Shown here in pieces: positions 45,892-55,241 of a DNA stretch of 64,000 bases. The DNA is from Pseudonocardiaceae bacterium YIM PH 21723 (GTDB lineage: Bacteria > Actinomycetota > Actinomycetes > Mycobacteriales > Pseudonocardiaceae): assembly GCA_003600225.1 (NCBI GenBank), contig QZFT01000045.1, positions 1 through 64,000 on the forward strand. The letters are read 5' to 3'. A model generated the notes under the pieces. That model had not been told where the DNA came from. It saw nothing but the letters and a program-made list of their open reading frames with translations, and ran no database searches. The position numbers and the translations under genes are program-made. The number at the start of each line of letters is the position of its first letter. Position 1 is the first letter of the stretch.

Positions 45892-47114
45892 GCCAGGGCC
45901 CCTTTCCGGGTGTCGAATCGGCTGTAGTCAGGCAGGTCGAATCCATCGGAGAGCCGGACCTGTCCCCGTAGCAGGAAGTTGGTGTCCGGGACCATCTGCT
46001 GGAGCCGCATCACCGTGCGCCGGAACTCGATCCCGAACCGGGTCCGCGGGGTCATGGTCTTACCGTTGCCCCGGCCGAACCGCTGGACGCGGTCGATCCA
46101 TGGTCGCAGCCGGGATTCGTAGGCGCGGAGCCCGGCTACGGGGTCGCCGCCCGCGGTGGCCAGTTCGCCGGCGAGCACGTAGGCGCCGACCAGGGCGATG
46201 GTCGTGCCGTGCCCGGACAGTGGCGACGCGCAGTAGGCGGCGTCGCCGACCAGACCGACCCGGCCGCGTGACCAGGCCGGAAGCAGCACCTGGGCGGCGG
46301 AGTCGAAGTAGAAGTCGCCGGCGTCGTCGATCTGGGCGATCAGCCGGTCGGCCTCCCAGCCCATGCCCGCGGCGTGGGACCGGACCACGGCCTTCAGCGC
46401 CTCCAGGTCTCGGTGGTTGTAGTCGAAGGCCGCGGAATTGAAGGCGAACATGGCCATGACCGCGGTGTTGTCGTTGATCGCCCGCATGCCGATGGTCCGG
46501 CCCGGCTCGGAGTACAGATCCGTCCAGTTCCGCAGCCCTAGATGGTTGTCGGCCGTCCAGTACGACAGGTACATGCCCAGGTGCCGCAGCAACTGCTGCT
46601 CCGGGCCGAGCAGCATGCCGCGCACACCCGAGTGCAACCCGTCCGCGCCGATCACCACATCGAACACCCGCTGCTGTCCACGCTGGAACGTGACGTGCAC
46701 GCCGTCGACGCGGTCGTCCAATGCGACGATCCGGTCCCCGAAGACGTACTCCACCTCCGCGTGGGTCGCCTCGTAGAAGACGGTGGACAGCCTGCCGCGC
46801 AGGATCTCGATCCCAGCGACTGCACCATTTCCACCGAAATCCTCCGAGCGAGTCGAAGCCTGACGGCGTCCATCCGCGCCCACCAGCGACAGCCCGTCCG
46901 CACCGGTCGCCACCGCGCGCACCGCCTCAGCCAGATCGGACCTGGCGAGAACCTCGTGTCCGGCGACACCGCGCACATCGACGAGCTGCCCACCCAGGCG
47001 CAATGCGGGCGCCTGTTCGACAACGGTCACCTCCGCGCCGTATCTGACCAGCCAGAACGCGAGCGCAGGCCCGGCGATGCTGGCACCTGAGATCAATACC
47101 TTCGTGCCCCGCAT
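45888..47114 (-). CDS. TetX-like FAD-dependent monooxygenase
   Basis: The 408-residue flavoprotein has GASIAGPALAFWL, an FAD/NADPH DG region IGADGLHSGVR and GDAAYCASPLSGHGTTIAL. The sequence is closest in style to TetX and related oxidoreductases that inactivate or modify polycyclic compounds. With a TetR regulator of the tetracycline-repressor class in the same unit, a detoxification role is plausible. The ATG at 47114 has GGAAGG upstream and the gene is the first of its operon. Confidence 0.92.
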   Translation of the reverse strand: MRGTKVLISGASIAGPALAFWLVRYGAEVTVVEQAPALRLGGQLVDVRGVAGHEVLARSDLAEAVRAVATGADGLSLVGADGRRQASTRSEDFGGNGAVAGIEILRGRLSTVFYEATHAEVEYVFGDRIVALDDRVDGVHVTFQRGQQRVFDVVIGADGLHSGVRGMLLGPEQQLLRHLGMYLSYWTADNHLGLRNWTDLYSEPGRTIGMRAINDNTAVMAMFAFNSAAFDYNHRDLEALKAVVRSHAAGMGWEADRLIAQIDDAGDFYFDSAAQVLLPAWSRGRVGLVGDAAYCASPLSGHGTTIALVGAYVLAGELATAGGDPVAGLRAYESRLRPWIDRVQRFGRGNGKTMTPRTRFGIEFRRTVMRLQQMVPDTNFLLRGQVRLSDGFDLPDYSRFDTRKGALA

Positions 47115-47135
47115 GATCCACCACCTTCCCGTTAT

Positions 47136-47181
47136 TTGGTCGGCGACCAATTCCAGTCAAGTCGACTTGGTCAGTGACCAA
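47136..47181. promoter_or_regulatory. Two TetR operators TTGGTC-N3-GACCAA
   Basis: Perfect dyads at 47136-47150 and 47167-47181 are 31 bp apart, about three helical turns. They lie between the TetX-like unit and the divergent DUF998 gene and could control both. Confidence 0.8.
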
Positions 47182-47252
47182 TTGTCAACGAAGGGTGTTC
47201 GGTGGTGGCAGAATCCGGAAGGTCATCCCCGGTCGTACCGCAGGGAGTTCCC

Positions 47253-47897
47253 ATGTCGTTCCGGCTTTGGACACCGCTGGGCGCGGTCATCCTGATCATC
47301 AACGCCCTGCAGTGGATGATCATCGAGGCGATCTCCGCCGGCGCCTGGAAGAACCCGCCGTACAGTTACGCCACCAACTACATCAGCGATCTCGGCGTGC
47401 CCGACTGCGGCAGTCAGTTCCAGGGCCGCGAGCTGTGTTCCCCGATGCACACGCTGATGAACACCTCGTTCATGCTGGAGGGTGTCCTGTTCGGTGCCGG
47501 CGTTGTGCTCGTCGCCCGGCTGGTCAGCGGCCGTGCGCGACGGGTGCTGATGACGCTGGCGATTGCGCATGGCGTGGGCATGATCGTCGTCGGCATCTTC
47601 CACGGCTCGCCCGACGGCCCCAGCTTCGGGCTCGCACTGCATGTCGGTGGAGCAGGCGTCGGCATCCTGTGCGCCAACGCCATCGCGATCCTCGCCGGCT
47701 CGTCCGGGAGCTTGCTGCCGCACCTCGCGTACCGCGTCTTCAGCGTGGTGATCGGTGTGCTCGGCATCGTCGGTGTGGTCTTGGTGGGAGTCTCCGAAAG
47801 CACCGCTGGGATCTTCGAGCGGGCCAGTGTCTACTCGTGGCTGCTCTGGAGCGTGGTCACCGGAGTACTGCTATTCGCTGGTCGACAGGCCGTCTGA
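47253..47897 (+). CDS. DUF998 membrane protein
   Basis: The 214-residue protein has about six transmembrane helices and the DUF998 pattern NYISDLGVPDCG near its N-terminus, then HTLMNTSFMLEG and GIFHG. The ATG at 47253 has AGGGAG 6 bases upstream. It is divergent from the TetX-like unit behind shared operators, so it may take part in the same response, for example as a membrane or efflux component. The family function is unknown. Confidence 0.85.
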   Translation: MSFRLWTPLGAVILIINALQWMIIEAISAGAWKNPPYSYATNYISDLGVPDCGSQFQGRELCSPMHTLMNTSFMLEGVLFGAGVVLVARLVSGRARRVLMTLAIAHGVGMIVVGIFHGSPDGPSFGLALHVGGAGVGILCANAIAILAGSSGSLLPHLAYRVFSVVIGVLGIVGVVLVGVSESTAGIFERASVYSWLLWSVVTGVLLFAGRQAV

Positions 47898-48140
47898 ACT
47901 GCTGAAACATTCGGTGTCGCGGAATGCACGCGATCTATTACGTTCAGACGGTGGCGAGCTGAAGCCAAGGTGGTCAAACGTGCCAAGGCGGAGATTCGTC
48001 TCGCCGCCAAGTAGATCAACCTTAACGCCATGAGCGCATGTGATCACTGGCCGCAATGGTAATCGGCGCCATCGGCACGTGTTGCGCCTGGTGGGCCACC
48101 ATCTATTGGCTAACAGGGTCGCCGCAGGCCGGCGGCTTGG

Positions 48141-48818
48141 TCACGGCGTCGCGCTGACTGATCCGGCGTTCGCCCGTTCTGGAGGAAACACCGCACTGAG
48201 AGTGTCCCTGTCGCCCTGGAGGTTCCCCATAGTAATAGCCTGGTCGATCGTGAGTCTTCCGGCCGCGAGTCCAACGACGATGTCCGGCGAGCCGGTGAAG
48301 ATCGTTTCCGGTTGTTCATCGGTCCGGGCCACTGCGCTGGGACCATCCTCGTCGATGCGCACAACCATGGAGAATCCGTCTGTCTCGATGCCGAGTTCTA
48401 CGGGAGGGTTCGCCGCCGCCCCTCGCAGCAGCGCGGGGATAGCGAGCGCCAGCCAGCGTGGCTGGAAAGCATCGTCGCCCTGCCCTCTCTCCAACAAGGG
48501 CAAGGCCCACCTACCGAGCGCTTCCATCGGCGTCCGTAGTTCGGCGCCCCACGGTGTCAGGGCGTAGAGGACGCCGGAGTCTCCGAGTTGCCGCTGCACA
48601 ATGTTGTTGGACTCCAAAGCCCGCAACCGCTCCGCCAACAGATTGGTCGCGATGCCCCCGACTGAGGCTCTCAGGTCGGTGTAGCTCATCGGGCCGGCGA
48701 GCAAGCCGCGCACGATCAGCAGGGTCCAGCGTTCGCCCACGAGGTCCAGGCCGCGCGCGAGGGCGCAGAACTGGCCGTAGGAACGGGGAGCCTTCGAGTC
48801 CTGCCTGACCTTGTCCAT
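48141..48818 (-). CDS. HxlR-family regulator with SCP2-like C-terminus
   Basis: The 225-residue protein has an HxlR winged helix (GERWTLLIVRGLLAGPM, IATNLLAERLRAL, LYALTPWG) and an extra ~110-residue domain resembling SCP2-type lipid-binding modules. It is a paralogue of the regulator at 54612-55241. It sits at the edge of the halogenase/antiporter region and may regulate it. Confidence 0.9.
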   Translation of the reverse strand: MDKVRQDSKAPRSYGQFCALARGLDLVGERWTLLIVRGLLAGPMSYTDLRASVGGIATNLLAERLRALESNNIVQRQLGDSGVLYALTPWGAELRTPMEALGRWALPLLERGQGDDAFQPRWLALAIPALLRGAAANPPVELGIETDGFSMVVRIDEDGPSAVARTDEQPETIFTGSPDIVVGLAAGRLTIDQAITMGNLQGDRDTLSAVFPPERANAGSVSATP

Positions 48819-48933
48819 CACGATTGATTGTATCTGCTGAAGGAGCCGATGCGGACCACCGTTATCCGAACTCAGCTGTGCCCTGTTAGCAGTTCGCTAC
48901 GGCCTTGTATCGTAGACGATCGCCGTTACGTAC

Positions 48934-50376
48934 CTACTCAGGCGGTGCGTGAAATCCCCCGTCGGCTGCCTTCGATCGAGCTTGAGGGCCACCTTTGACG
49001 GAACGCACCAGGGGGCTACTCATCGCGAGATCAGTGTTTACCATACCGTCCGACCACCGTGCGTGTTGTGATTCCCGGACGTCCTCCTCGGAGTTCTGTT
49101 CAACGCGGCGCATGGCGAACCGCAGCAGCGGCGGAGCCATCACTGAGGTAGCCACCGCAATCAACACGATCACCGTGTACATCGCTGTACTGATCAGGCC
49201 GAGCCGGAGACCGACCGAGGCGGCAACGATTTCGACGACGCCACGGGCATTGAGCCCGGCGCCGACCGCCAAACTCTCCCAATGCGTGAGCCTGCTCAAG
49301 CGGCCGCCGAGATAGCCACCTAGCAGTTTGGTGATCACGGCGATCAACAGGAAGCACACGCCGACGAGCAGAACCGTTGGCTCGCCCAGCACGGTGAGAT
49401 CCGCGCGTAGGCCGACGCTCGCCAGGAATAACGGGGCTAACACGGTGAGTACAACCGTCCGCAGACCGGCCAGTCGGGCGGGGTCGATCATGCCCGGAGA
49501 CCCGATCAGCAGGCCGGCGATAAAGGCGCCGAACACCGCTTCCATCCCCAGGGCCTGCGCCAGGCCTGCTCCTGCCAGCACCACCAGTACGGCAGAGGTA
49601 GTACTGGCTCCGAACTGTGCGGACCGCTCCGCTCGATGTAGCACCATCCGTACTAATGGTCGGCCGACCAGCGCGGCGACGAGTAGAAACCCGACTACCG
49701 TCGCGGCAGCTAGGACGACCCTGCCCAAGGTCTGCTCGCTGACCATGGACATGGACACGAGTGAGAGCAGGAACCAACCGATCGCATCCTCGACTGATGC
49801 GGCCGACATGATCAGCTGGCCGACGTTCCGATGCATCAGACCGAGGTCCAGCAGCGTTTTTGCAATCACTGGAATTGCGCTCAGACATAGTGCGACTCCG
49901 AGAAAGGCCGCAAAAACGTCCCGCTGAGCATGTGCGCCCATCATGTCGGCCGGAGTCAGATATCCGGCCGCGACTCCGGCGATCAATGGGATCAGCAGCC
50001 CGGCGAGGCCGATGGTCACGACGGGTATCCATCGTCGCTTCGCGGCGGGAGCGTCGATGTGAGCGCCGCTGATGCCCACCAACAGCACCACCGCAATCAG
50101 GCTTAGCGCATCCAGTAGATGCACCTGTTCTGGAGCGTTGAACCGCATGGCGCTCGCCGCAGTAGGCCCTAGCCGCCCCAAGAGCGAGGGCCCCAGCAAC
50201 AGACCTGCGGTAAGTTCGCCGACCACTGAGGGCATGCCCAGCTTGGTGCTGAGCCGGCCCAGCGCCATCGCCAGGCCAAGCAGCAATCCAGTCTGCAATA
50301 ACAGATACAGCACCCGGTCCGCAGCCAGCGGTGCCACCGTACCTGACACCCGGAGACCGAGTTCACTGACGATCAT
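48934..50376 (-). CDS. Monovalent cation:proton antiporter (CPA2/KefB-like)
   Basis: The 480-residue membrane protein has about 12-13 helices with MPSVVGELTAGLLLGPSLLG and later AFIAGLLIGS and LNARGVVEI, features of CPA2 exchangers. AAGGAG lies 7 bases before the ATG at 50376. Such antiporters recur in gene clusters for toxic metabolites, where they support ion homeostasis or resistance. It follows the halogenase-like gene on the same strand after 349 bp. Confidence 0.92.
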   Translation of the reverse strand: MIVSELGLRVSGTVAPLAADRVLYLLLQTGLLLGLAMALGRLSTKLGMPSVVGELTAGLLLGPSLLGRLGPTAASAMRFNAPEQVHLLDALSLIAVVLLVGISGAHIDAPAAKRRWIPVVTIGLAGLLIPLIAGVAAGYLTPADMMGAHAQRDVFAAFLGVALCLSAIPVIAKTLLDLGLMHRNVGQLIMSAASVEDAIGWFLLSLVSMSMVSEQTLGRVVLAAATVVGFLLVAALVGRPLVRMVLHRAERSAQFGASTTSAVLVVLAGAGLAQALGMEAVFGAFIAGLLIGSPGMIDPARLAGLRTVVLTVLAPLFLASVGLRADLTVLGEPTVLLVGVCFLLIAVITKLLGGYLGGRLSRLTHWESLAVGAGLNARGVVEIVAASVGLRLGLISTAMYTVIVLIAVATSVMAPPLLRFAMRRVEQNSEEDVRESQHARWSDGMVNTDLAMSSPLVRSVKGGPQARSKAADGGFHAPPE

Positions 50377-50517
50377 GCGGTTCTCCTTCATCGCGCGCGG
50401 CGGGCACCCCGGCTGTATCCGTTCATGAGAGTGGCCGGCCGTGCGCCGGATAGGTGAAATGGCGCAGCCGGACACCCTCCCAACCAGCGGGTGGTCGTCC
50501 GGCTGCAGACCGCCAGT

Positions 50518-50706
50518 TCAGACGCCGGGCTGCTTTGCGGCCGGGCACGGGTCGATCACTCGTGCTGCGATCTTGGCGAACGCGGTCTCCCCGGTGGTCG
50601 TATCGACAAATGGGGAGAACCTGCAGCCACCGCAAATATCGAGTCGGTCCACGGGTATGTACTTCGTGGCTTCGTCGACCCGGTCAGCTCCAAGAATCCT
50701 CTGCAT
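50518..50706 (-). CDS. Small Cys-containing hypothetical protein downstream of the halogenase
   Basis: This 62-residue frame on the halogenase strand starts 19 bp after its stop. It has ICGGC and a C-terminal DPCP (three cysteines), and codon use near that of neighbours. The ribosome-binding site is weak. There is no family match by eye. It could be a small metal-binding protein, a precursor peptide or a spurious frame. The rest of the gap 50377-50725 shows nothing. Confidence 0.35.
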   Translation of the reverse strand: MQRILGADRVDEATKYIPVDRLDICGGCRFSPFVDTTTGETAFAKIAARVIDPCPAAKQPGV

Positions 50707-50725
50707 CGCCGTTTGTCATGCTCAT

Positions 50726-52552
50726 TTAGCGAACCGCGGAGTTGATGCTGTCCGTACCCATCGCGGTGTCCGCTCCAGCTGTCGCCGGGTTGCCCATGGT
50801 GATCCACAGCGGACTTGTCGGGTTGCTGTGCCGATCGCTGCGGTAGATGGACAAGAAGTCGGCGATCAAGGGATCGCGCTTCCACTGCTGGATGCGCTCG
50901 ACGACTTCGTCGGTGTAGTTGTCGGCGTAGGCATCGATCACGGTGCTGATCAGCTGACCCGCGAGTTGCGCGAAGAGCCGGGTGTTGTCAGCAAACCTGG
51001 TTTCGAACTCGGCCGGACTGAGTTCATCGGCCATGCCGCAGTGCAGCTGGTTCATAAAGTTCAAGGGCGCCTGGTTGTCGATGTACTGAGGCTCGAGCGG
51101 CGGACCGTCGATGGCCATCCACTCCGTGAAGAACTGCTGTGTCCGATTGTTGATCTGGGTCAGCTTGCCCATGTTGGCGGCCACCGAGGGGCTCGCGCCG
51201 ATCGTGCGGAACTTGTCATGGAAGAACAGCAGTCCGAACACACCCCAGTAGAAGGCGGTATCCCAGATGACCTTTGAGGACATGATCCGGGCGCTGGCCA
51301 TCAGTGGGTAGCGTTTCTCGTAGATGCCCCGCCAGAAGTCGGTGACGTTGCGATACAAGTTGTCGTGGAAGCCCGCGAGCGCGGTGACGTCCTCGCCGGC
51401 CAGCGATCGGAGGATCAGGTCACACGTGAGCCCGTTGCTGATCGAGATCAAGTCGAGGCCGGGGGAGTACAGCGGGTCCAAGAAGAGCCCGGCCTCACCT
51501 GTGAGGGCCCATCGCTGGTCGCCGGCGTAGACCTGCTCGGCGCTGTAACAGTAGTTCCGCATGACCCGGAAGTCCTGGATCTTGTCGAGGTGTTGATCAA
51601 TGTGCGTAGCGCACTCAGGCTCGTATTTCCGGATCCATTCCAGTGCCCTGTCGAGCGTGTTGAAGGTGCCGAATTCGTGTAAGTCGTCGTCGCACACGAT
51701 CCCTACGCTGGTAGAACCGGAGGCCAGGGGAATCAGCCAGAGCCAATATCCCGAGCCCATCAGATGGTTGGTCGACTGGTAGCGCTTGCCCTTGGCGGTT
51801 CGCTGTTTCCAAGCGGGGTCGTCTGACCAGGTGTCAATATCGATCTTGTGTGACACCCGGAACCATGACGCGTTAGCGGTGTGCGGGACTGGCGTACGCT
51901 GCCTGCCAAGGCGGCGTTGAAGCAGCTGACTACGGCCGGACGCATCGACTACCCATCGCCCGGAGACTTCCCGTTGTCCCTCCGGGGTCTCGATCCGCAC
52001 ATGGTGCAGTGGTTCCTCCGGGCGAAGGTCGATATCGGTGACCTTGCAGCCGCTGATGAACTCAACTCCCGCTGCGGCACAACGTCGCCCGATCTCGTTC
52101 TCCAGCCGGCCCCGGTCCAGCTGGTAGGTGTCCAGATAGAGCCATTCCGACGTGCCCACCTCGACCCGACGTGTGATGTCCGAGTTGTCGTCGCCCGTGA
52201 AGAAGAACCGAAGCCCGAATTTGAGTAGCTGATGGTCGTCCAGATGATCTTTCAGGCCGAGGATGTCTGCCAGGTAGTGGGCAGAGATCTCCACCGTCGA
52301 CTCGCCGACCTTGTGCGCAGCCTCCGGAACCGGGTGGAGCTGACTCTCGATGACGATCAGCCGGATGTCCGGCTGTGTCTGCCGCAGTTGTAGTGAGAGA
52401 GTCAACCCAGCCATTCCCCCACCCAAAATAACCACGTCGTACTGCCCCGATTCGGCCGGGCGAGACGTTTGCCGGGCACGCAGGACGTCTGTCAGTGCAG
52501 CTCGTTGGTCGTCGGACAACGCGGAGAGTTGGTGCCGTACCGCTTCAGTCAT
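50726..52552 (-). CDS. Flavin-dependent halogenase-like enzyme
   Basis: The 608-residue protein has the FAD motif GGGMAG (44-49), the KVGES motif (81-85) and WLWLIP (270-275), the W-x-W-x-I-P signature of flavin-dependent halogenases. LFLDPLYSPGLDL follows further on. The C-terminal ~200 residues are family-specific. Residues 1-30 (LSDDQRAALTDVLRAR) precede the FAD domain and are unusual. The enzyme would use FADH2, O2 and halide; some homologues act on carrier-bound substrates. AAGGAGG precedes the ATG. It is divergent from a BTAD regulator. Confidence 0.88.
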   Translation of the reverse strand: MTEAVRHQLSALSDDQRAALTDVLRARQTSRPAESGQYDVVILGGGMAGLTLSLQLRQTQPDIRLIVIESQLHPVPEAAHKVGESTVEISAHYLADILGLKDHLDDHQLLKFGLRFFFTGDDNSDITRRVEVGTSEWLYLDTYQLDRGRLENEIGRRCAAAGVEFISGCKVTDIDLRPEEPLHHVRIETPEGQREVSGRWVVDASGRSQLLQRRLGRQRTPVPHTANASWFRVSHKIDIDTWSDDPAWKQRTAKGKRYQSTNHLMGSGYWLWLIPLASGSTSVGIVCDDDLHEFGTFNTLDRALEWIRKYEPECATHIDQHLDKIQDFRVMRNYCYSAEQVYAGDQRWALTGEAGLFLDPLYSPGLDLISISNGLTCDLILRSLAGEDVTALAGFHDNLYRNVTDFWRGIYEKRYPLMASARIMSSKVIWDTAFYWGVFGLLFFHDKFRTIGASPSVAANMGKLTQINNRTQQFFTEWMAIDGPPLEPQYIDNQAPLNFMNQLHCGMADELSPAEFETRFADNTRLFAQLAGQLISTVIDAYADNYTDEVVERIQQWKRDPLIADFLSIYRSDRHSNPTSPLWITMGNPATAGADTAMGTDSINSAVR

Positions 52553-52630
52553 GGTTCCTCCTTGAGAGCAGACTGTCCGGCCGGCTATTTCGGGACTCTT
52601 ACGTGCGGTGAAAGGGATGCGAAACTCGCC

Positions 52631-52683
52631 TTGACTTGACTAAATCACGTGTAGTTGACTTCTGGACGTTCCTGGATGTAACT
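52631..52683 (+). promoter_or_regulatory. Candidate promoter with TTGACTT repeats
   Basis: TTGACTT occurs at 52631 and 52655, with a further TTGAC at 52636. TTGACT (52655-52660), 17 bp and GTAACT (52678-52683) form a plausible promoter for the BTAD gene. Repeats of this kind are used by SARP-type activators, but the spacing does not fit exactly. Confidence 0.35.
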
Positions 52684-52712
52684 CGCACTCACTCTCGGGG
52701 GACAGTGATTTG

Positions 52713-53555
52713 ATGCCCGCACGGCATTTAGAGACCCAGGCAGGGGAGCGACGAGCTGTCTCCCGTACCGAAGAGGCGAGGGTGAGGTACGAGACCTATC
52801 TTTTTGGGCCGTTCAAGGTGGTCCGCGACGGCATTCCGCTGACTCACTCGGCTTCGCGACGGGCGAGCGCGCGCACTCTGCTCAAATGGTTCCTACTCAA
52901 TCCAGGTGTGCGCATCGGTTCGGCGGCGTTGTGCAGATTGCTGTGGCCCGATCACCGATTGACGGATAAGCCCAACAAGCTGCATGTGACACTGCATCAT
53001 CTACGCCACGCGCTGGAGCCGGAGTTGGCCGCCAGGCAGCCTTCAACTTTCATTCGGTCGACCAAAGATGGGATGTACTGGTTTAATTTCTCGCAGTGCT
53101 GGTGGATAGATGTGGTTGATGTCGAGCGACTCTTCACCGAAGGAACCATTGCCGAGTCGAATGGAAATGTGCACGCCGCGATCAGTGCTTATGAGAATCT
53201 CCTCGACTACTACGAAAAGATTTTCCTGCCGGAAGACCTTTTCGATGAGGTCTTTGACTCTTTTCGCACGGTTCACGAGGTCAGGCAACGCACCGTGCAG
53301 CACCGTCTCCTGAGGCTGTACATGCAGGGCGGGATGACTCACAAGGTACTGCCGTTCGCGTTGTCCATCCTTGAATGCGACCCGTACTCCGAGGAGGCCT
53401 CAGCGGCCATCGTCGAGGTGAACCTGCGCCAGGGGAATGTCCTAGCCGCACAATTGCAGTTCGCAGACCATCTGCGATTGGTGCAGCGCGACCTGGGGGC
53501 TAACTCCGGTTGGGTCGCGTCAGAGTTGTGGGAACTGCTCCGCAAGACCGGCTGA
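52713..53555 (+). CDS. SARP-like transcriptional regulator (winged helix + BTAD)
   Basis: The 280-residue protein has an OmpR-type winged helix (about 27-110, LLKWFLLNPGVRIGSAALCR, LHVTLHHLRHALEP) and a bacterial transcriptional activation domain (about 120-275, AISAYENLLDYY, LRLYMQGGMTHKVLPFALS). This is the layout of SARP-family cluster activators. It is divergent from the halogenase-like gene and is the best candidate for its pathway-specific activator. Base composition is more A/T-rich than the left half of the window. Confidence 0.88.
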   Translation: MPARHLETQAGERRAVSRTEEARVRYETYLFGPFKVVRDGIPLTHSASRRASARTLLKWFLLNPGVRIGSAALCRLLWPDHRLTDKPNKLHVTLHHLRHALEPELAARQPSTFIRSTKDGMYWFNFSQCWWIDVVDVERLFTEGTIAESNGNVHAAISAYENLLDYYEKIFLPEDLFDEVFDSFRTVHEVRQRTVQHRLLRLYMQGGMTHKVLPFALSILECDPYSEEASAAIVEVNLRQGNVLAAQLQFADHLRLVQRDLGANSGWVASELWELLRKTG

Positions 53556-53710
53556 CGATCAACCTCCGGTCGGCCGCCGTCCGCCGTCACATTCTGTGGT
53601 TGGGTAAACGTACGGCCGTTGTTCTTGCTTACAGTGGGTGTAAACTGGGGAGAAGTCCACCCTTCCACACTTGCGTTAATTAGGTTTTTTTCCTGCCACT
53701 GGCCGGCAAA

Positions 53711-54337
53711 GTGAGTAGTGAGACAGGGGGAAGGCTCATTAACTGGAGACGAAAATACTTTAGCAAATCCGGTTTGCCGTTCGTCTGGGGATCTACGGAT
53801 TCCGAAGTGAGTGAGGTATTCCCGTGTGACTCTGTGGTTGCGCAAGGCCCTAGGACAGAACCACACCGCGCGATCAATGTCGCGGCCCCGGTTCCGGTTG
53901 TCTACAGGTGGCTGTGTCAGATCAGAGTTGCTCCTTACAGCTACGACCTACTCAACAACCTAGGGCGTAGGAGTCCAAGAAAGCTGACGCCAGGGTTGCA
54001 GCATCTTGAGGTGGGGCAGCGGTTCATGACGCTGTTCACGCTGGTCAGCTTTGTTCGCAACGAGCATGTCACGATACAGGTAAGTCATTGGCTCCCTCGT
54101 TTTCTTTTGGGTGATTTAGCCATTAGCTACGTCATTCGCCCGATTGAATCCGGTGGTACTCGGCTCATTGTGAAGTTGACTCTTCCTCACTTAAGAGGGC
54201 TTGGCTGGATCTATCAGTATTGTATGGGCTGGCTGGATTTTTTCATGATGCGTCGGCAGATGTTGAACATGCGTGATTACTCTGAGGGCCGTCGTGGCGT
54301 CATCGCCACCGAGAGCCCGTCGGTCCCCGAGAACTGA
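53711..54337 (+). CDS. SRPBCC-fold protein
   Basis: The 208-residue protein contains RAINVAAPVPVVYRWL, APYSYDLLNNLGRRSP and ITPGL-like strands typical of SRPBCC (polyketide cyclase/START-like) proteins. The GTG at 53711 has no clear ribosome-binding site and the true start could be later. Its coding region has lower GC than the neighbours. It could bind or cyclise a hydrophobic intermediate. It follows the BTAD regulator on the same strand. Confidence 0.75.
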   Translation: MSSETGGRLINWRRKYFSKSGLPFVWGSTDSEVSEVFPCDSVVAQGPRTEPHRAINVAAPVPVVYRWLCQIRVAPYSYDLLNNLGRRSPRKLTPGLQHLEVGQRFMTLFTLVSFVRNEHVTIQVSHWLPRFLLGDLAISYVIRPIESGGTRLIVKLTLPHLRGLGWIYQYCMGWLDFFMMRRQMLNMRDYSEGRRGVIATESPSVPEN

Positions 54338-54611
54338 GCGGGTCTGCGGGCAAGGTTGACATCGCGTACCGGGCCTTGCCGGTTGTGGCGCCCCAGCCTT
54401 GGCGAGGGAAAGCCGTAACCGCCGTGCCGACCAGCGTCCCTGACCATCCTCCATGGGGGAACCGTCCGGTCTGTAAACCGGGATGGCTCCCCGGCTTGGT
54501 TCAGGTGGTTCGGCCCGGTGGTCACGGTGGGGTAGCGGTGAGGATCGCGTACCTGCTTTCCTGTCCGAGTGTCCCGGTAATGCAGAGAAGCCATGCCGTG
54601 CGGTGGCTCCG

Positions 54612-55241
54612 TCAGGCGGAGAAGACGGCGCGGACGACAGACTCGTCGCCGTCGAGTTCGATCAACCCAAGCGCGCGGGCGTCGCTGAGGGTGAGAGTGC
54701 CGGCCGCAAGATCGAGGATGTGGGCCGGCTTGGTGCGGACTGTGGCTTCGAGGCTGCGGCCGTCGAGCGGACCCAGGTCGAAGCCGGACCGGGTCGCGCG
54801 GAGTTGGAGAAGCAGGTCGCCGAACTCGAGTCCGACTGTCGCGGAGGGGCGAACCTTGACCCGGGCGTCAAGCAGGGCAGGGATGGAGAGGATCAGCCAC
54901 TCGGGCCGGAATGAGTCACCGTTGGCGCCGTTGATCATCAGCGGGGTGGACCAGCGGATCAGACTTTCGATCGGTTGGCGCAATTCGGCGCCCCACGGGG
55001 TGAGGGTGTACTCGACCCCGTTGCCTGCGCCGGCCAGTCGTCGCTCGAGTACTCCTGCGGTTTGGAGGTAGCGGAGCCGCTCAGCGAGCAGGTTGGTCGC
55101 GATGCCGGGCAGACCGTCGATCAATTCTCGGTAGCGGGCGGGGCAGATGAGGAGATGGCGGACGATGAGTAGATTCCATCTGTCTCCCACGACATCGAGT
55201 GCTCGGGCGAGACCGTCGTACAGGTCGTAGCTTCGATTCAT
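54612..55241 (-). CDS. HxlR-family regulator with SCP2-like C-terminus (second paralogue)
   Basis: The 209-residue protein has the HxlR domain (GDRWNLLIVRHLLICPARY, IATNLLAERLRYL, YTLTPWGAELR) and the same kind of extended C-terminal domain as the regulator at 48141. The ATG at 55241 has GAGGGG 6 bases upstream. It is followed across a 241-bp gap without recognisable content by an MFS exporter that reads towards it. Confidence 0.9.
   Translation of the reverse strand: MNRSYDLYDGLARALDVVGDRWNLLIVRHLLICPARYRELIDGLPGIATNLLAERLRYLQTAGVLERRLAGAGNGVEYTLTPWGAELRQPIESLIRWSTPLMINGANGDSFRPEWLILSIPALLDARVKVRPSATVGLEFGDLLLQLRATRSGFDLGPLDGRSLEATVRTKPAHILDLAAGTLTLSDARALGLIELDGDESVVRAVFSA

Noticed and set aside
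47898-48140. Short frame ending KVVKRAKAEIRLAAK and a 33-codon frame at 48058
   Set aside because: Neither has a recognisable start with ribosome-binding site or a family; the first would need a frameshift to make a longer protein.
54338-54611. Possible small genes or a retroelement in the gap after the SRPBCC gene
   Set aside because: Frames there have no ribosome-binding sites, motifs or plausible composition; I see nothing definable.
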